The notes below the pieces were generated by a model. The model worked only from the letters and a program-made list of their open reading frames with translations. It was not told where the DNA came from and made no database searches. A stretch of 64,000 nt of DNA from an uncultured Clostridia bacterium (GTDB taxonomy: Bacteria > Bacillota > Clostridia > Oscillospirales > Ruminococcaceae). The stretch spans positions 37,247 through 101,246 of the forward strand of contig CAMELR010000006.1 of the NCBI GenBank assembly GCA_945923775.1, in the 5' to 3' direction. A program made the translations under genes and the position numbers. Within the stretch, counting starts at the first letter, position 1. Every line of letters begins with the position of its first letter. Below, in pieces: positions 16,711 through 23,948 of this stretch.

Positions 16711-17558
16711 CAGTCTTTCCTCCTTTTAAGTGCCGAGAAGCAGAGGTTGATTATAAGTATGAACACGAACAGCACCACTCCGGTGGCGATGAGCGCTTCG
16801 CGGTGAAGTCCGCCGGCGTAGCCCATCTCCATTACGATGTTGGAGGTCATAGTGCGTATTCCGGAGGTGATGCTCTTTGGAATTACCGTCTGGTTGCCTG
16901 CTACGAGAATTACCGCCATCGTTTCGCCGATAGCGCGTCCCACGCCGAGGATTATCGCCGCAAGTATGCCGGACTTCGCCGCGGGCAGCGAGGCGAAGAA
17001 CACGCTGCGCTCATGCGTTGCACCGAGCGCGAGCGCGCCCTCGTAGTAGCTCTTCGGAACTGCGTTCAGGGAGGATTCGGTGGTCTTGATGACCGTCGGG
17101 AGTATCATTATGCCGAGGAGTATGCCTGCGGTCAGCAGGGATTTTCCCGAGCCGCCGAACAGCTCCTTCATGATGGGAACGATAACCACCAGACCGAAGA
17201 ATCCGTAAACGATGGACGGGATCCCGGCGAGGAGGTTTATCGCGGGCTTCACGAAGCGGTAGAGCTTCTTCGGGCAGTAATGCGACATGAACACGGCGCA
17301 GAGTATTCCGATGGGAACTCCGATAACGACCGCGATACCTGTAACGAGGATAGATCCGATTATCATCGGGAATATCCCATAGTATCCGCTGGAGGGCTTC
17401 CACTTTGTGCCGAACAGGAAGTCGGTAACGCCGATTTCACCGATTGCCGGAACGCCGGAAGCTAACAGGTACACGCAAATCAGCACCACTGCCAGTATCG
17501 AAACACATGCGCATATCAGGAACAGTGCGTGCATTATGCCTTCTTTGACCTTCTGCAT
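16710..17558 (-). CDS. pstC: Phosphate ABC transporter permease PstC
   Basis: The 282-residue permease has six hydrophobic segments and PstC motifs 'GTKWKPSSGYYGIFPMI', 'GIPSIVYGFFGL' and the EAA loop 'SYYEGALALGATHERSVFFASLPAAKSGI'. It forms the channel with PstA. About 205 bp containing stable stem-loops separate it from pstS, whereas all later genes are tightly packed. Confidence 0.95.
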   Translation of the reverse strand: MQKVKEGIMHALFLICACVSILAVVLICVYLLASGVPAIGEIGVTDFLFGTKWKPSSGYYGIFPMIIGSILVTGIAVVIGVPIGILCAVFMSHYCPKKLYRFVKPAINLLAGIPSIVYGFFGLVVIVPIMKELFGGSGKSLLTAGILLGIMILPTVIKTTESSLNAVPKSYYEGALALGATHERSVFFASLPAAKSGILAAIILGVGRAIGETMAVILVAGNQTVIPKSITSGIRTMTSNIVMEMGYAGGLHREALIATGVVLFVFILIINLCFSALKRRKD

Positions 17559-17618
17559 AATAATACCTCTTTGTAAAATTTCCAGAATGTTACTTTACAT
17601 TCTAATACTCATAAAAGT

Positions 17619-17737
17619 GCGCTGCACGTTAGCTGGAATGCCGCAGCGCAGCGCGTAAGGGAAGTGCGGCAGGACGCCACATAGTTGTCGCCAAAAGCAC
17701 GGCATGGACGCCGTGCATCCAAGCGACAGCGGGAGAA
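17619..17737 (-). other. Stem-loop region between pstS and pstC
   Basis: GCGCTGC (17619-17625) pairs with GCAGCGC (17643-17649). Further on, GTCGC/GCGAC (17687-17737) encloses a perfect 7-bp GCACGGC/GCCGTGC hairpin. Strong structures after pstS can stabilise the 5' part of the transcript or stop most of it, giving excess binding protein over permease. The role is inferred; no T-run follows. Confidence 0.5.
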
Positions 17738-17762
17738 ACCTATAAAGGTGAGATTATTTAAA

Positions 17763-18749
17763 TCAGCCCAGCTCGCTCCAGTTGTTGATCTCGCCGGTGT
17801 AGATCTTCATTACCTCGTCGGAGGTGATGTTCTCGATGGGGTTCTCGAGGTTTACGATAACTGCGATACCGTCGTCGGCGATCTTCATCTCGGTCAGACC
17901 TGCGTCAAGCTCTTCCTGCTTGAGTTCACGGGAGGACATACCGATGTCGCATGTGCCCTCGGTCGCGGAGGTGATACCTGCGCCGGAACCGGTCTGCTGA
18001 ATGTCGATGGAAACATCAGGGTTGAGAGCCTTGTAAGCTTCGCAGAGCTTCTCCATGATCGGGCCTACGGAAGTGGAGCCGTTCAGTGAGATAGCGCCGG
18101 TAACTCCGGAGGGAGCGTATGCACCGGTGGAGTCGATGGCGATGTAGCCGTTGTCAGCGATGATCTTCTGACCGTCGTCGGACTCGATGAAGGCGATGAG
18201 ATCCTTAGCTGCTGCGTTTCCGTCGAGCTTTGCCTGCTGGTAGCATACGTTGAACGGTCTTGCTACAACGTAATCGCCGGACTTGATGTCAGCTACGGAG
18301 CACTCAACGCCGTTTACGTCGAGAGCCTTTACGGTATCGTTGAGGGAGCCGAGGGAAATGTAGCCGATCGCGTCTACGTTGCCTGCTACGCTCATCATAA
18401 CTCCGTTGGTGGAGTTGGAGATCTCAGCGTCGCCGCGGGTCATGTCTTCCTTCTCGCCTGCTTCGTTCTGCTGCTCAATGCCCATCAGCTCAACGAACGC
18501 GCCTCTTGTACCGGAGCCGTCCTCGCGGGATACTACTGTGATATCGGTGTCAAGCTTGGAAGCGGTGCTGTCAGAAGCGGTGGAATCTGCTGCGGAGCTG
18601 TCAGCAGCGGAGGTATCAGCGGCAGAGGAGCCTGCCTCAGCAGCGGAGCTGCTGGTGGAGGAAGTGCTGGAGGTATTTCCGGAGCAGCCTGCAAGGGCTG
18701 CTACCATAAGCAGAGCGGCTGCGCTTAATGTAATCTTTCTTGTAGTCAT
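17763..18749 (-). CDS. pstS: Phosphate-binding lipoprotein PstS
   Basis: The 328-residue protein has a lipoprotein signal (about 1-21, lipobox 'LAGCSG'), an S/T/A/D-rich linker (about 24-65), and a PstS-like type II binding domain. Phosphate-ligand motifs are 'VSREDGSGTRGAF' and 'SLNGSTSVGPIMEKLCEAY', with 'QQTGSGAGITSATEGTCDIGMSSRELK'. As written, the 'SREDGSGTRGAF' module comes first and the module that usually opens PstS ('GSTSVGPIMEKL') comes late, near residue 225. The two halves are therefore circularly permuted or rearranged compared with E. coli PstS. The gene heads the pst-pho operon behind PhoP-box-like repeats. Confidence 0.93.
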   Translation of the reverse strand: MTTRKITLSAAALLMVAALAGCSGNTSSTSSTSSSAAEAGSSAADTSAADSSAADSTASDSTASKLDTDITVVSREDGSGTRGAFVELMGIEQQNEAGEKEDMTRGDAEISNSTNGVMMSVAGNVDAIGYISLGSLNDTVKALDVNGVECSVADIKSGDYVVARPFNVCYQQAKLDGNAAAKDLIAFIESDDGQKIIADNGYIAIDSTGAYAPSGVTGAISLNGSTSVGPIMEKLCEAYKALNPDVSIDIQQTGSGAGITSATEGTCDIGMSSRELKQEELDAGLTEMKIADDGIAVIVNLENPIENITSDEVMKIYTGEINNWSELG

Positions 18750-18820
18750 AATGTTGTTCTCCTTTAATATACTGCGTAATCATTTACGCTTATGTTGTGA
18801 TCTTTCCTTGTCACAAGCAT

Positions 18821-18875
18821 ATTATATCAGGAGAATGTTAAATCCAAAAGACGAGGTTTGTTAAATCTCTGTAAA
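18821..18875 (-). promoter_or_regulatory. Pho promoter: TATAAT preceded by TTAACA-type PhoP boxes
   Basis: On the minus strand: TTTACA (18870-18875), 5 bp, TTAACA (18859-18864), then TTAACA (18836-18841) about two helical turns further on, 9 bp before TATAAT (18821-18826). There is no good -35 hexamer. TT(A/T)ACA repeats at 11-bp spacing are the known PhoP-binding pattern of Bacillus, and weak -35 boxes are typical of activator-dependent Pho promoters. Confidence 0.75.
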
Positions 18876-18931
18876 ATTTAACATTTTTTCATCTCTGGTT
18901 AAAGACAGGGTACGTGTATTTTTTAAATCGC

Positions 18932-19033
18932 AGATAAACTATAATTTGTGTAGCTAGTGTTCACCTTTGAGCAACCCCATATCGGGAGTCAAAGGGGACT
19001 AGTCCCCCTTGACTCCCAATAGGGTGCGGCTCA
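18932..19033 (+). repeat. Dispersed intergenic repeat, copy 2, fused to a 66-bp palindrome
   Basis: agataaactataatttgtg (18932-18950) is identical to the minus strand of copy 1. It is followed by tagtgttcacctttgagcaa and a 66-bp imperfect palindrome (18968-19033) centred on GGACTAGTCC, whose arms carry the GACTCCC.ATA.GG block. It lies upstream of pstS and downstream of the next minus-strand gene. Confidence 0.8.
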
Positions 19034-19077
19034 AATTTTAAACAAACCAACCAACAAACAACAATTCATCTCTACAC

Positions 19078-19112
19078 GAAAAAATCTCCCCCGAAAAACG
19101 AGGGAGATTTCC
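19078..19112 (-). terminator. Terminator of the DUF4358 lipoprotein gene
   Basis: AAATCTCCC/GGGAGATTT stem with a T-run on the minus strand, 14 nt behind the stop codon. Confidence 0.85.
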
Positions 19113-19125
19113 TTATATCGGATTA

Positions 19126-19827
19126 TCAGCCGAGTACAACGCCGTCGCCGGGCATAACAGCCTCAGCGGTCATTGACGGAATAACTACGCCGCCGAGCTC
19201 GTCGGTGGGAACAGTCACTTCGTTGTCGACCTCAGGAACCTCAAGCTTGGTAACTTCATCGCCGGGCTTGTAGTCCTTAATGATTTCTTCAATCTGGGAA
19301 CCGATCTGGTTTACGATGATATAGTAGAATCCGTCGTCGGTCTTTCCCTCGACTGCGCCTGCTGCTGCGATCTCCTGGGCGGGATAGAATGCAGCTCCGT
19401 CCTTGATATACGCGAAGTGCTCGTCAAGCTCTGCCTGAACTTCGGCTTCCTTGCCTGCCTTCGGCTTTACGATCACGATTTCATCAAGGTGTACGCTCAT
19501 CATCGGAACGTAGATGGAGTAGTCGTCGAGAAGGTCGAGGTCAAGGTTTACCATCGTCTTAGCGACCTCAGCGTCGGTGATCTGCTCGGAGCTTACCCAG
19601 TCGATCGCCTGGAATACAGCCTGCGCGAGATCCTCGGCAGTGCGCTCTGTGGTCTGGCTCTCGGAGCTGCTCTCAGCCTGGGAAGTTCCTGCGGAGCTGC
19701 TGTCGCTTGCAGCAGAGCTGCTGGAATCGCTGGAACTGCTTGAGTTGCTGCTGGTGTTGCCGGAGCAGCCTGTAAAAGCTGCGGTGATCGCAGAGAGTGC
19801 GATTACTGTTGCTAAAAACTTCTTCAT
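19126..19827 (-). CDS. DUF4358-family lipoprotein
   Basis: The 233-residue protein starts at the ATG ending at 19827, which has AAAGGAAA upstream and begins a signal peptide with lipobox 'FTGCSG' (Cys at about 22); the longer frame to 19983 runs into the neighbouring gene. An S-rich linker (about 23-55) is followed by a domain that resembles DUF4358: 'MSVHLDEIVIVKPKAGKEAEVQAELDEHFAYI...' then 'YYIIVNQIGSQIEEIIKDY'. The function of the family is unknown. It is exported and lipid-anchored. It lies between the pst operon and the GH26 gene and is probably monocistronic. Confidence 0.8.
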   Translation of the reverse strand: MKKFLATVIALSAITAAFTGCSGNTSSNSSSSSDSSSSAASDSSSAGTSQAESSSESQTTERTAEDLAQAVFQAIDWVSSEQITDAEVAKTMVNLDLDLLDDYSIYVPMMSVHLDEIVIVKPKAGKEAEVQAELDEHFAYIKDGAAFYPAQEIAAAGAVEGKTDDGFYYIIVNQIGSQIEEIIKDYKPGDEVTKLEVPEVDNEVTVPTDELGGVVIPSMTAEAVMPGDGVVLG

Positions 19828-19906
19828 TTTAATTTCCTTTCCTGTTGCTTTGCCATTGGTTCTATATATTAGGGTGTTAACCCCTGAAACGCCGTTTCCG
19901 GCGGTC

Positions 19907-21046
19907 TCAGCATTTGTTAAGCCTGTGATGGAGCGCGTTCGGCAGCGGCTTGCTGTCCTTATCGTACCACGGGAGGTCCTCAAGGGTGATTACCCGCGGG
20001 TCGTTGAATACCCGCTTCAGGAATTCCTCGTCCATGTACTTCGGATTGGGACGCGGCATGTCGTTTTCATCGAGAATCGGCTTCCATTCGCCGTCGGTGT
20101 CGTACACGAAGGTTCCCCACCACGGGAGCCACCACAGCCAGTTCGCGCCGTCCTTCTGCATTTCGTCCGGGTCGGGAATGCTTCCGCACTCTGAAAGCGT
20201 TATCATCTTCCCGTGGGTGTAGCTGCTGACTGCCTTGAATCTCTCAAGCTGCGAACCGTGGTTCGGTATTTCATCGTAGATATCCTCGCCGGCGATATCG
20301 AAGGTGTTCGGGCTTACCGCCATGAACGGAGCCTGACCGTTCCACACCCAGATGAGGTTGCGGAGTTTGTGATAGTTCATCAGCCGGTCGAATATCGTGT
20401 ACCACAGCTTCTTGTAGGCTGCGACGCTCTCAGGATCCTGCTGACCTGCGGGAGCGCGGTTGCCCCACCAGAACCAGTTTCCGGCGGCTTCGTGGAGCGG
20501 CCTCCAGATGACCGGAATGTCCTGCTGCTCAAACATTTTCAGCGCGGAACCAACAAGGTCTATCTCGTAGATGATGAAATCATGCTCGGGAGTTCCTTCC
20601 TGCATGGCGCGGACGATGTCGAATCCGGTCTTGCGGTCGTAGTTTGTGGTCTTGTAGTAGAAAGAGCTCAGCCCGCCGATGTTGTTCATGTCGTCGGGAG
20701 CGTTCCAGTGCCAGCACATGGTGAGGATACCTCCCGTGCGCCTTGCCCAGTCGATTGCTCTGCCGAGCTGGTCGTAGCCGCGGGCGAGTCCGCTTATGCC
20801 CATAAAGTCGTAGCCGCGTATCGCGGGGATCTTCCCGGTCGTGTTGTAGTATACCAGATCTTCCTTCTCGTCCTCCCAGAGGTACTGCTGACCGGAAATG
20901 TACTTCTTCCCGTAGCAGGACTTCAGGAATTCCCACAGCCTGAGAGTGTTCGGCGTAGGGTCGTCGGTGACGAGCTTTCCCGGATCCACCGGGCGTTCTG
21001 CGAGGCGCTTCTCGAGCGCTTCAAAATCGGTTCTGTAGTCTGTCAT
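19907..21046 (-). CDS. GH26-family beta-mannanase-like glycoside hydrolase, no signal peptide
   Basis: A 379-residue (beta/alpha)8 hydrolase with the GH26 acid/base motif 'WRPLHEAAGNWFWWG' (E186) and the nucleophile in 'MITLSECGSIPD' (E286); 'TMCWHWNAPDD' near residue 112 is also typical. These enzymes cut beta-1,4-mannan and related chains. There is no signal peptide, membrane segment or carbohydrate-binding module. Unlike most endo-mannanases it should therefore act in the cytoplasm on imported oligosaccharides. ATG with GGAGGATC upstream. It is next to a second clan GH-A gene, which suggests one pathway. Confidence 0.9.
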   Translation of the reverse strand: MTDYRTDFEALEKRLAERPVDPGKLVTDDPTPNTLRLWEFLKSCYGKKYISGQQYLWEDEKEDLVYYNTTGKIPAIRGYDFMGISGLARGYDQLGRAIDWARRTGGILTMCWHWNAPDDMNNIGGLSSFYYKTTNYDRKTGFDIVRAMQEGTPEHDFIIYEIDLVGSALKMFEQQDIPVIWRPLHEAAGNWFWWGNRAPAGQQDPESVAAYKKLWYTIFDRLMNYHKLRNLIWVWNGQAPFMAVSPNTFDIAGEDIYDEIPNHGSQLERFKAVSSYTHGKMITLSECGSIPDPDEMQKDGANWLWWLPWWGTFVYDTDGEWKPILDENDMPRPNPKYMDEEFLKRVFNDPRVITLEDLPWYDKDSKPLPNALHHRLNKC

Positions 21047-21102
21047 TGAGATCCTCCGAAAAGCGTGGCCGGGTGTAGTTGAATGCAGTCGACCACAGCT
21101 TT

Positions 21103-21135
21103 CGCTGATTATACAGTATGATTGTGAAATCAGCG
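21103..21135. promoter_or_regulatory. Inverted repeat around the predicted GH26 promoter
   Basis: CGCTGATT (21103-21110) and AATCAGCG (21128-21135) are perfect inverted repeats around a minus-strand TATAAT (at 21109-21114). It may be an operator or an RNA hairpin. The remaining gap up to 21296 has no recognisable gene. Confidence 0.4.
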
Positions 21136-21296
21136 TGATAATTATGTGTGCTTACTATGCTTTTTTGATATGTCAGTTATTCGGGTCAATATGCTTATTG
21201 TGCGCATAATACCGCCGAAAAACAGCGGTAATATCATACAGTCAGAATACCTGTCAGATTCAGCCATTGAATTAAAATTTAAAATCTGCGGCACAC

Positions 21297-21327
21297 AAAA
21301 GCAGGGGCGGAGTACCGTCCCTGCTTT
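21297..21327 (-). terminator. Terminator of the clan GH-A hydrolase gene
   Basis: On the minus strand AAAGCAGGGACGG/CCGCCCCTGCTTT with a 4-nt loop, followed by TG-rich sequence. It is about 50 nt downstream of the stop. Confidence 0.75.
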
Positions 21328-21376
21328 ATTTCCGACCCGGGATCCCGAATCGCTGTGAATTTATAGGCTGTTCCGA

Positions 21377-22822
21377 TCAGCCCTCGATGATGGGAGCGAA
21401 TCTGATACGAATGTTCGGCAGCTTGGTGATGGTGGTGTAGTAGTTTGTCTGCCAGTCGTCGCCCTGGGAAGGATCGTTCTCGCCGGTAGCGGGAGGAGCG
21501 AAGATCTTCAGTGTGAGGTCAGCCGCGCCGTCTAGGGGCTTCTCGAAGAATGCGGGCATAAAGTCGATGGTCTTGGCCTCGGGGCTCTTGTAGAACCACT
21601 TGCCGTTAATTTCCATCATGAGGTTCAGCGGCTCGTCGAATGTAGCCTCGCAGAATACCGGGCTCTTATCGAAGTGGAGCGGGATAGCGATACCGGTCGC
21701 GTCCTCGCTGCCGCCCCAGCGGAGTGTAACGGGGAGCTGCTGCTCCTCGCCCTGCTTCATTGAGGGGTAGAAGTAATCGTCGTGAATGATCTCCTTGTAG
21801 GTCTGGAGCGCGGGCTGCTCAATGCCGACGTTCTTGTTGTTGGGATCCTCGATCTCAAGGCCGAGTCTGCCTCTGTCGCGGAACTGGTAGAATGTGAATC
21901 CGCTGAACCAGCCCTGCTCGGGGTCGTTTTTCAGCATGTCGCAGAATTCCTTTATCATCGCAGCCTGGTCGTAGGGGCCGGTAACGTCGCCGTCAGCGTT
22001 GAACTCGCTCATTACCATCGGCTTCTGAACGCCGCCGCAAAGCTCCTTATAGCGCTTCTGGGAGAGCTTGGTAAGGTTGTAGGTATCGGAAACCTTGCTT
22101 CTGCTGAAGCTTGTTCCGCCGACGTCTGCAACATCGTAGGGCCAGCCCCAGTGGAGGCTCATGTACTTATCAACGGACCAGATATCGGTAGCGCGCACTG
22201 CGTCTGCGAATTCCTTCTCCATTTCGATCTCGCCGCCCTTTTCGGGGTGCTCAACGCCGCCGATGCAGAGGATAGTGGAAACGTTGGGAGCTTCCTTCTT
22301 GATGATGTTGTGGAAGCGTACATAGAAATCCGCGATCTGCTGGTAAGTAGCGCGCTTGGTGAAGCTGAACCAGTTGCCGGTAGCCTCGTGGTTGATACGG
22401 AGCTGCATTCTTCCGTAGGTGCGGAGTTCCTGCGCAATCTTAATAAGGTAATCGTCGGTGAGGTTGGGGTCGATAGTCATGGTGAGGATAACGTCCTGAC
22501 CGTGGCGGCGGACGTCCTTCATGCAGGTGAACGGCTCGCCGTCGGTGGTTCCGCCGATGCCGCCCTTATAGGTGAAGTAGTCGTCGTAGGGGTAGTCCCA
22601 CTGGAAGCTTACTTCCTGATCTGCGAACGCGTCGCGCGCACGTACCGGCCAGGTCTTGTCCAGGGGGTAGTAGCAGTACATCAGGCTTATCGCACGGTGG
22701 GGTCTGCCCATCTTGTGGAGTATGTAGTCCTGGTCTACGTACTCGCCGCGCTCGCTGCCGTCGCCGAGGTCAACGGCGCACTTTGCCGCGCCCATTTCGA
22801 TTGAATAGATCTTCTGTTCCAT
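21377..22822 (-). CDS. Clan GH-A glycoside hydrolase, distantly GH26-like, with a C-terminal beta domain
   Basis: The 481-residue protein contains 'MQLRINHEATGNWFSF' (candidate acid/base E146) and 'PMVMSEFNADGD' (candidate nucleophile E273) at strand-4 and strand-7 positions, as in clan GH-A. The first motif is closest to GH26 (HEA.GNWF). The last 110 residues (from about 365) look like a separate beta-rich domain. No signal peptide is present, so the enzyme is probably intracellular. Family assignment beyond the clan is uncertain. It is transcribed from a promoter overlapped by a LacI/CcpA-type operator, so it is expected to respond to sugar availability. Confidence 0.75.
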   Translation of the reverse strand: MEQKIYSIEMGAAKCAVDLGDGSERGEYVDQDYILHKMGRPHRAISLMYCYYPLDKTWPVRARDAFADQEVSFQWDYPYDDYFTYKGGIGGTTDGEPFTCMKDVRRHGQDVILTMTIDPNLTDDYLIKIAQELRTYGRMQLRINHEATGNWFSFTKRATYQQIADFYVRFHNIIKKEAPNVSTILCIGGVEHPEKGGEIEMEKEFADAVRATDIWSVDKYMSLHWGWPYDVADVGGTSFSRSKVSDTYNLTKLSQKRYKELCGGVQKPMVMSEFNADGDVTGPYDQAAMIKEFCDMLKNDPEQGWFSGFTFYQFRDRGRLGLEIEDPNNKNVGIEQPALQTYKEIIHDDYFYPSMKQGEEQQLPVTLRWGGSEDATGIAIPLHFDKSPVFCEATFDEPLNLMMEINGKWFYKSPEAKTIDFMPAFFEKPLDGAADLTLKIFAPPATGENDPSQGDDWQTNYYTTITKLPNIRIRFAPIIEG

Positions 22823-22906
22823 TGGTCGTATTTCCTTTCGGTTTTTTCAGCGCGGATCGCGCGTTGATATCGTGTGCAGGGATTCTCCGACCCTGCTTCT
22901 GTTGAT

Positions 22907-22936
22907 ATTATATCATAACTTGTAAACGTTTTCAAG
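22907..22936 (-). promoter_or_regulatory. Sugar-regulated promoter: TTGAAA-17-TATAAT with an overlapping cre/LacI-type operator
   Basis: On the minus strand TTGAAA (22930-22935), a 17-bp spacer and TATAAT (22907-22912). TGTAAACGTTTTCA (22921-22934) matches the cre consensus TGWNANCGNTNWCA at every defined position and forms the CG-centred palindrome of LacI-family operators. It covers the -35, which predicts repression. Confidence 0.8.
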
Positions 22937-23104
22937 GGGGTATTCTGATTTTTTCTTATATTATTTACACAAAAGTTTGCAATATTTCATTAATATTTCG
23001 ACATCTCCGGTATTATGCTCCAAAGTTGATTCTGATATGCCTGTATTGGCTGTAATTGTGAGATGCGGCAATACCAGTCCGGCGGCATAGTTGTATACGG
23101 CGGC

Positions 23105-23215
23105 GCGCCTGGAAATAAGCACCAGAAACTTCCAGGCGATTTGCAGAATGCACGCATATAAAAGAAAACTGGTATTATCAGACTGGCGCATTCTGATACT
23201 AGAACTATCACCAGC
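23105..23215 (+). other. Structured region upstream of the ECF S-component gene
   Basis: Two stable hairpins can form: CGCCTGGAA/TTCCAGGCG (23106-23138) and CTGG-TATTATCAG/CTGATACTA-ACCAG (about 23169-23215). They lie before a TATAAT at 23223. This may be a leader RNA (if a promoter lies further upstream) or an operator; no known riboswitch core was recognised. The gap from 22937 to 23104 holds nothing else I can name. Confidence 0.35.
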
Positions 23216-23273
23216 CAGGGAGTATAATAATGTAAAACAGATAAAGGCGAAAAGCCTGAAAAGGAGAACAACT

Positions 23274-23834
23274 ATGGATATCAAGGAAAAGTCAACACCA
23301 AAGGACAAACTGCTGAAGATCTGCGTGACCGCAATGTTTGCAGCGCTCATCTGCGTAGCTACAATGCTTATTCAGATCCCGTCGCCGCTGAACGGCTACG
23401 TTAATTTCGGCGACTGCTTCATACTTATCGCCGCATGGGTGCTCGGCCCGGTTTACGGCTTCGCTGCCGGAGGCATCGGCTCCGCGCTTGCCGACCTGTT
23501 CACGGGATATGTTCACTACGTTCCTGGCACGTTCGTTATAAAGGGACTCATCGCTGTAGCCGCTGCGCTCATCTGCCGCGCAATGCTCAAGAAGATGTCC
23601 AAGATCAGCGTTCCTGCGTACATCGTGAGCGCTCTCGTCGGTGAGATCATCATGGTCGGCGGTTACTACCTCTATGCTGCGCTTCTGCTCGGAAAGAGCT
23701 TTGCAGGCGCTGCCGCAAGCGTTCCCGGAAACCTCGTTCAGGGCGCGTTCGGTCTTGTGTGCGGAGTAGTTATCATCAAGATCATCGCAAAGACCAAGGT
23801 GCTGAACAAGTTCTCCACCTATGCGGTGCAGTAA
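23274..23834 (+). CDS. ECF transporter substrate-binding (S) component
   Basis: A 186-residue hydrophobic protein with about six membrane segments. The signature is 'TAMFAALICVATMLIQIP...GYVNFGDCFILIAAWVLGPVYGFAAGGIGSALADL', typical of PF12822-type S components for vitamins or related small molecules. The energising EcfA/EcfT module is not in the window and is presumably shared. The start at 23274 is chosen for its AAGGAGAAC site and because the S-component core begins there. The ligand is not evident; the glycosidase neighbours do not imply a sugar. Confidence 0.85.
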   Translation: MDIKEKSTPKDKLLKICVTAMFAALICVATMLIQIPSPLNGYVNFGDCFILIAAWVLGPVYGFAAGGIGSALADLFTGYVHYVPGTFVIKGLIAVAAALICRAMLKKMSKISVPAYIVSALVGEIIMVGGYYLYAALLLGKSFAGAAASVPGNLVQGAFGLVCGVVIIKIIAKTKVLNKFSTYAVQ

Positions 23835-23948
23835 AAGTTGAAAAAATAACGGGGCGGCGCGTTTTCTATGTAAGACGCGCCGCTTTTCTATTGACAAACT
23901 CACTGAAAAAGGCTACAATAAAAAAAACTATTTTCAGGGAGGAACAGA

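Noticed and set aside
21782..22804. Plus-strand 340-codon frame opposite the clan GH-A hydrolase gene
   Set aside because: The opposite frame has catalytic motifs and start signals; this one has neither.
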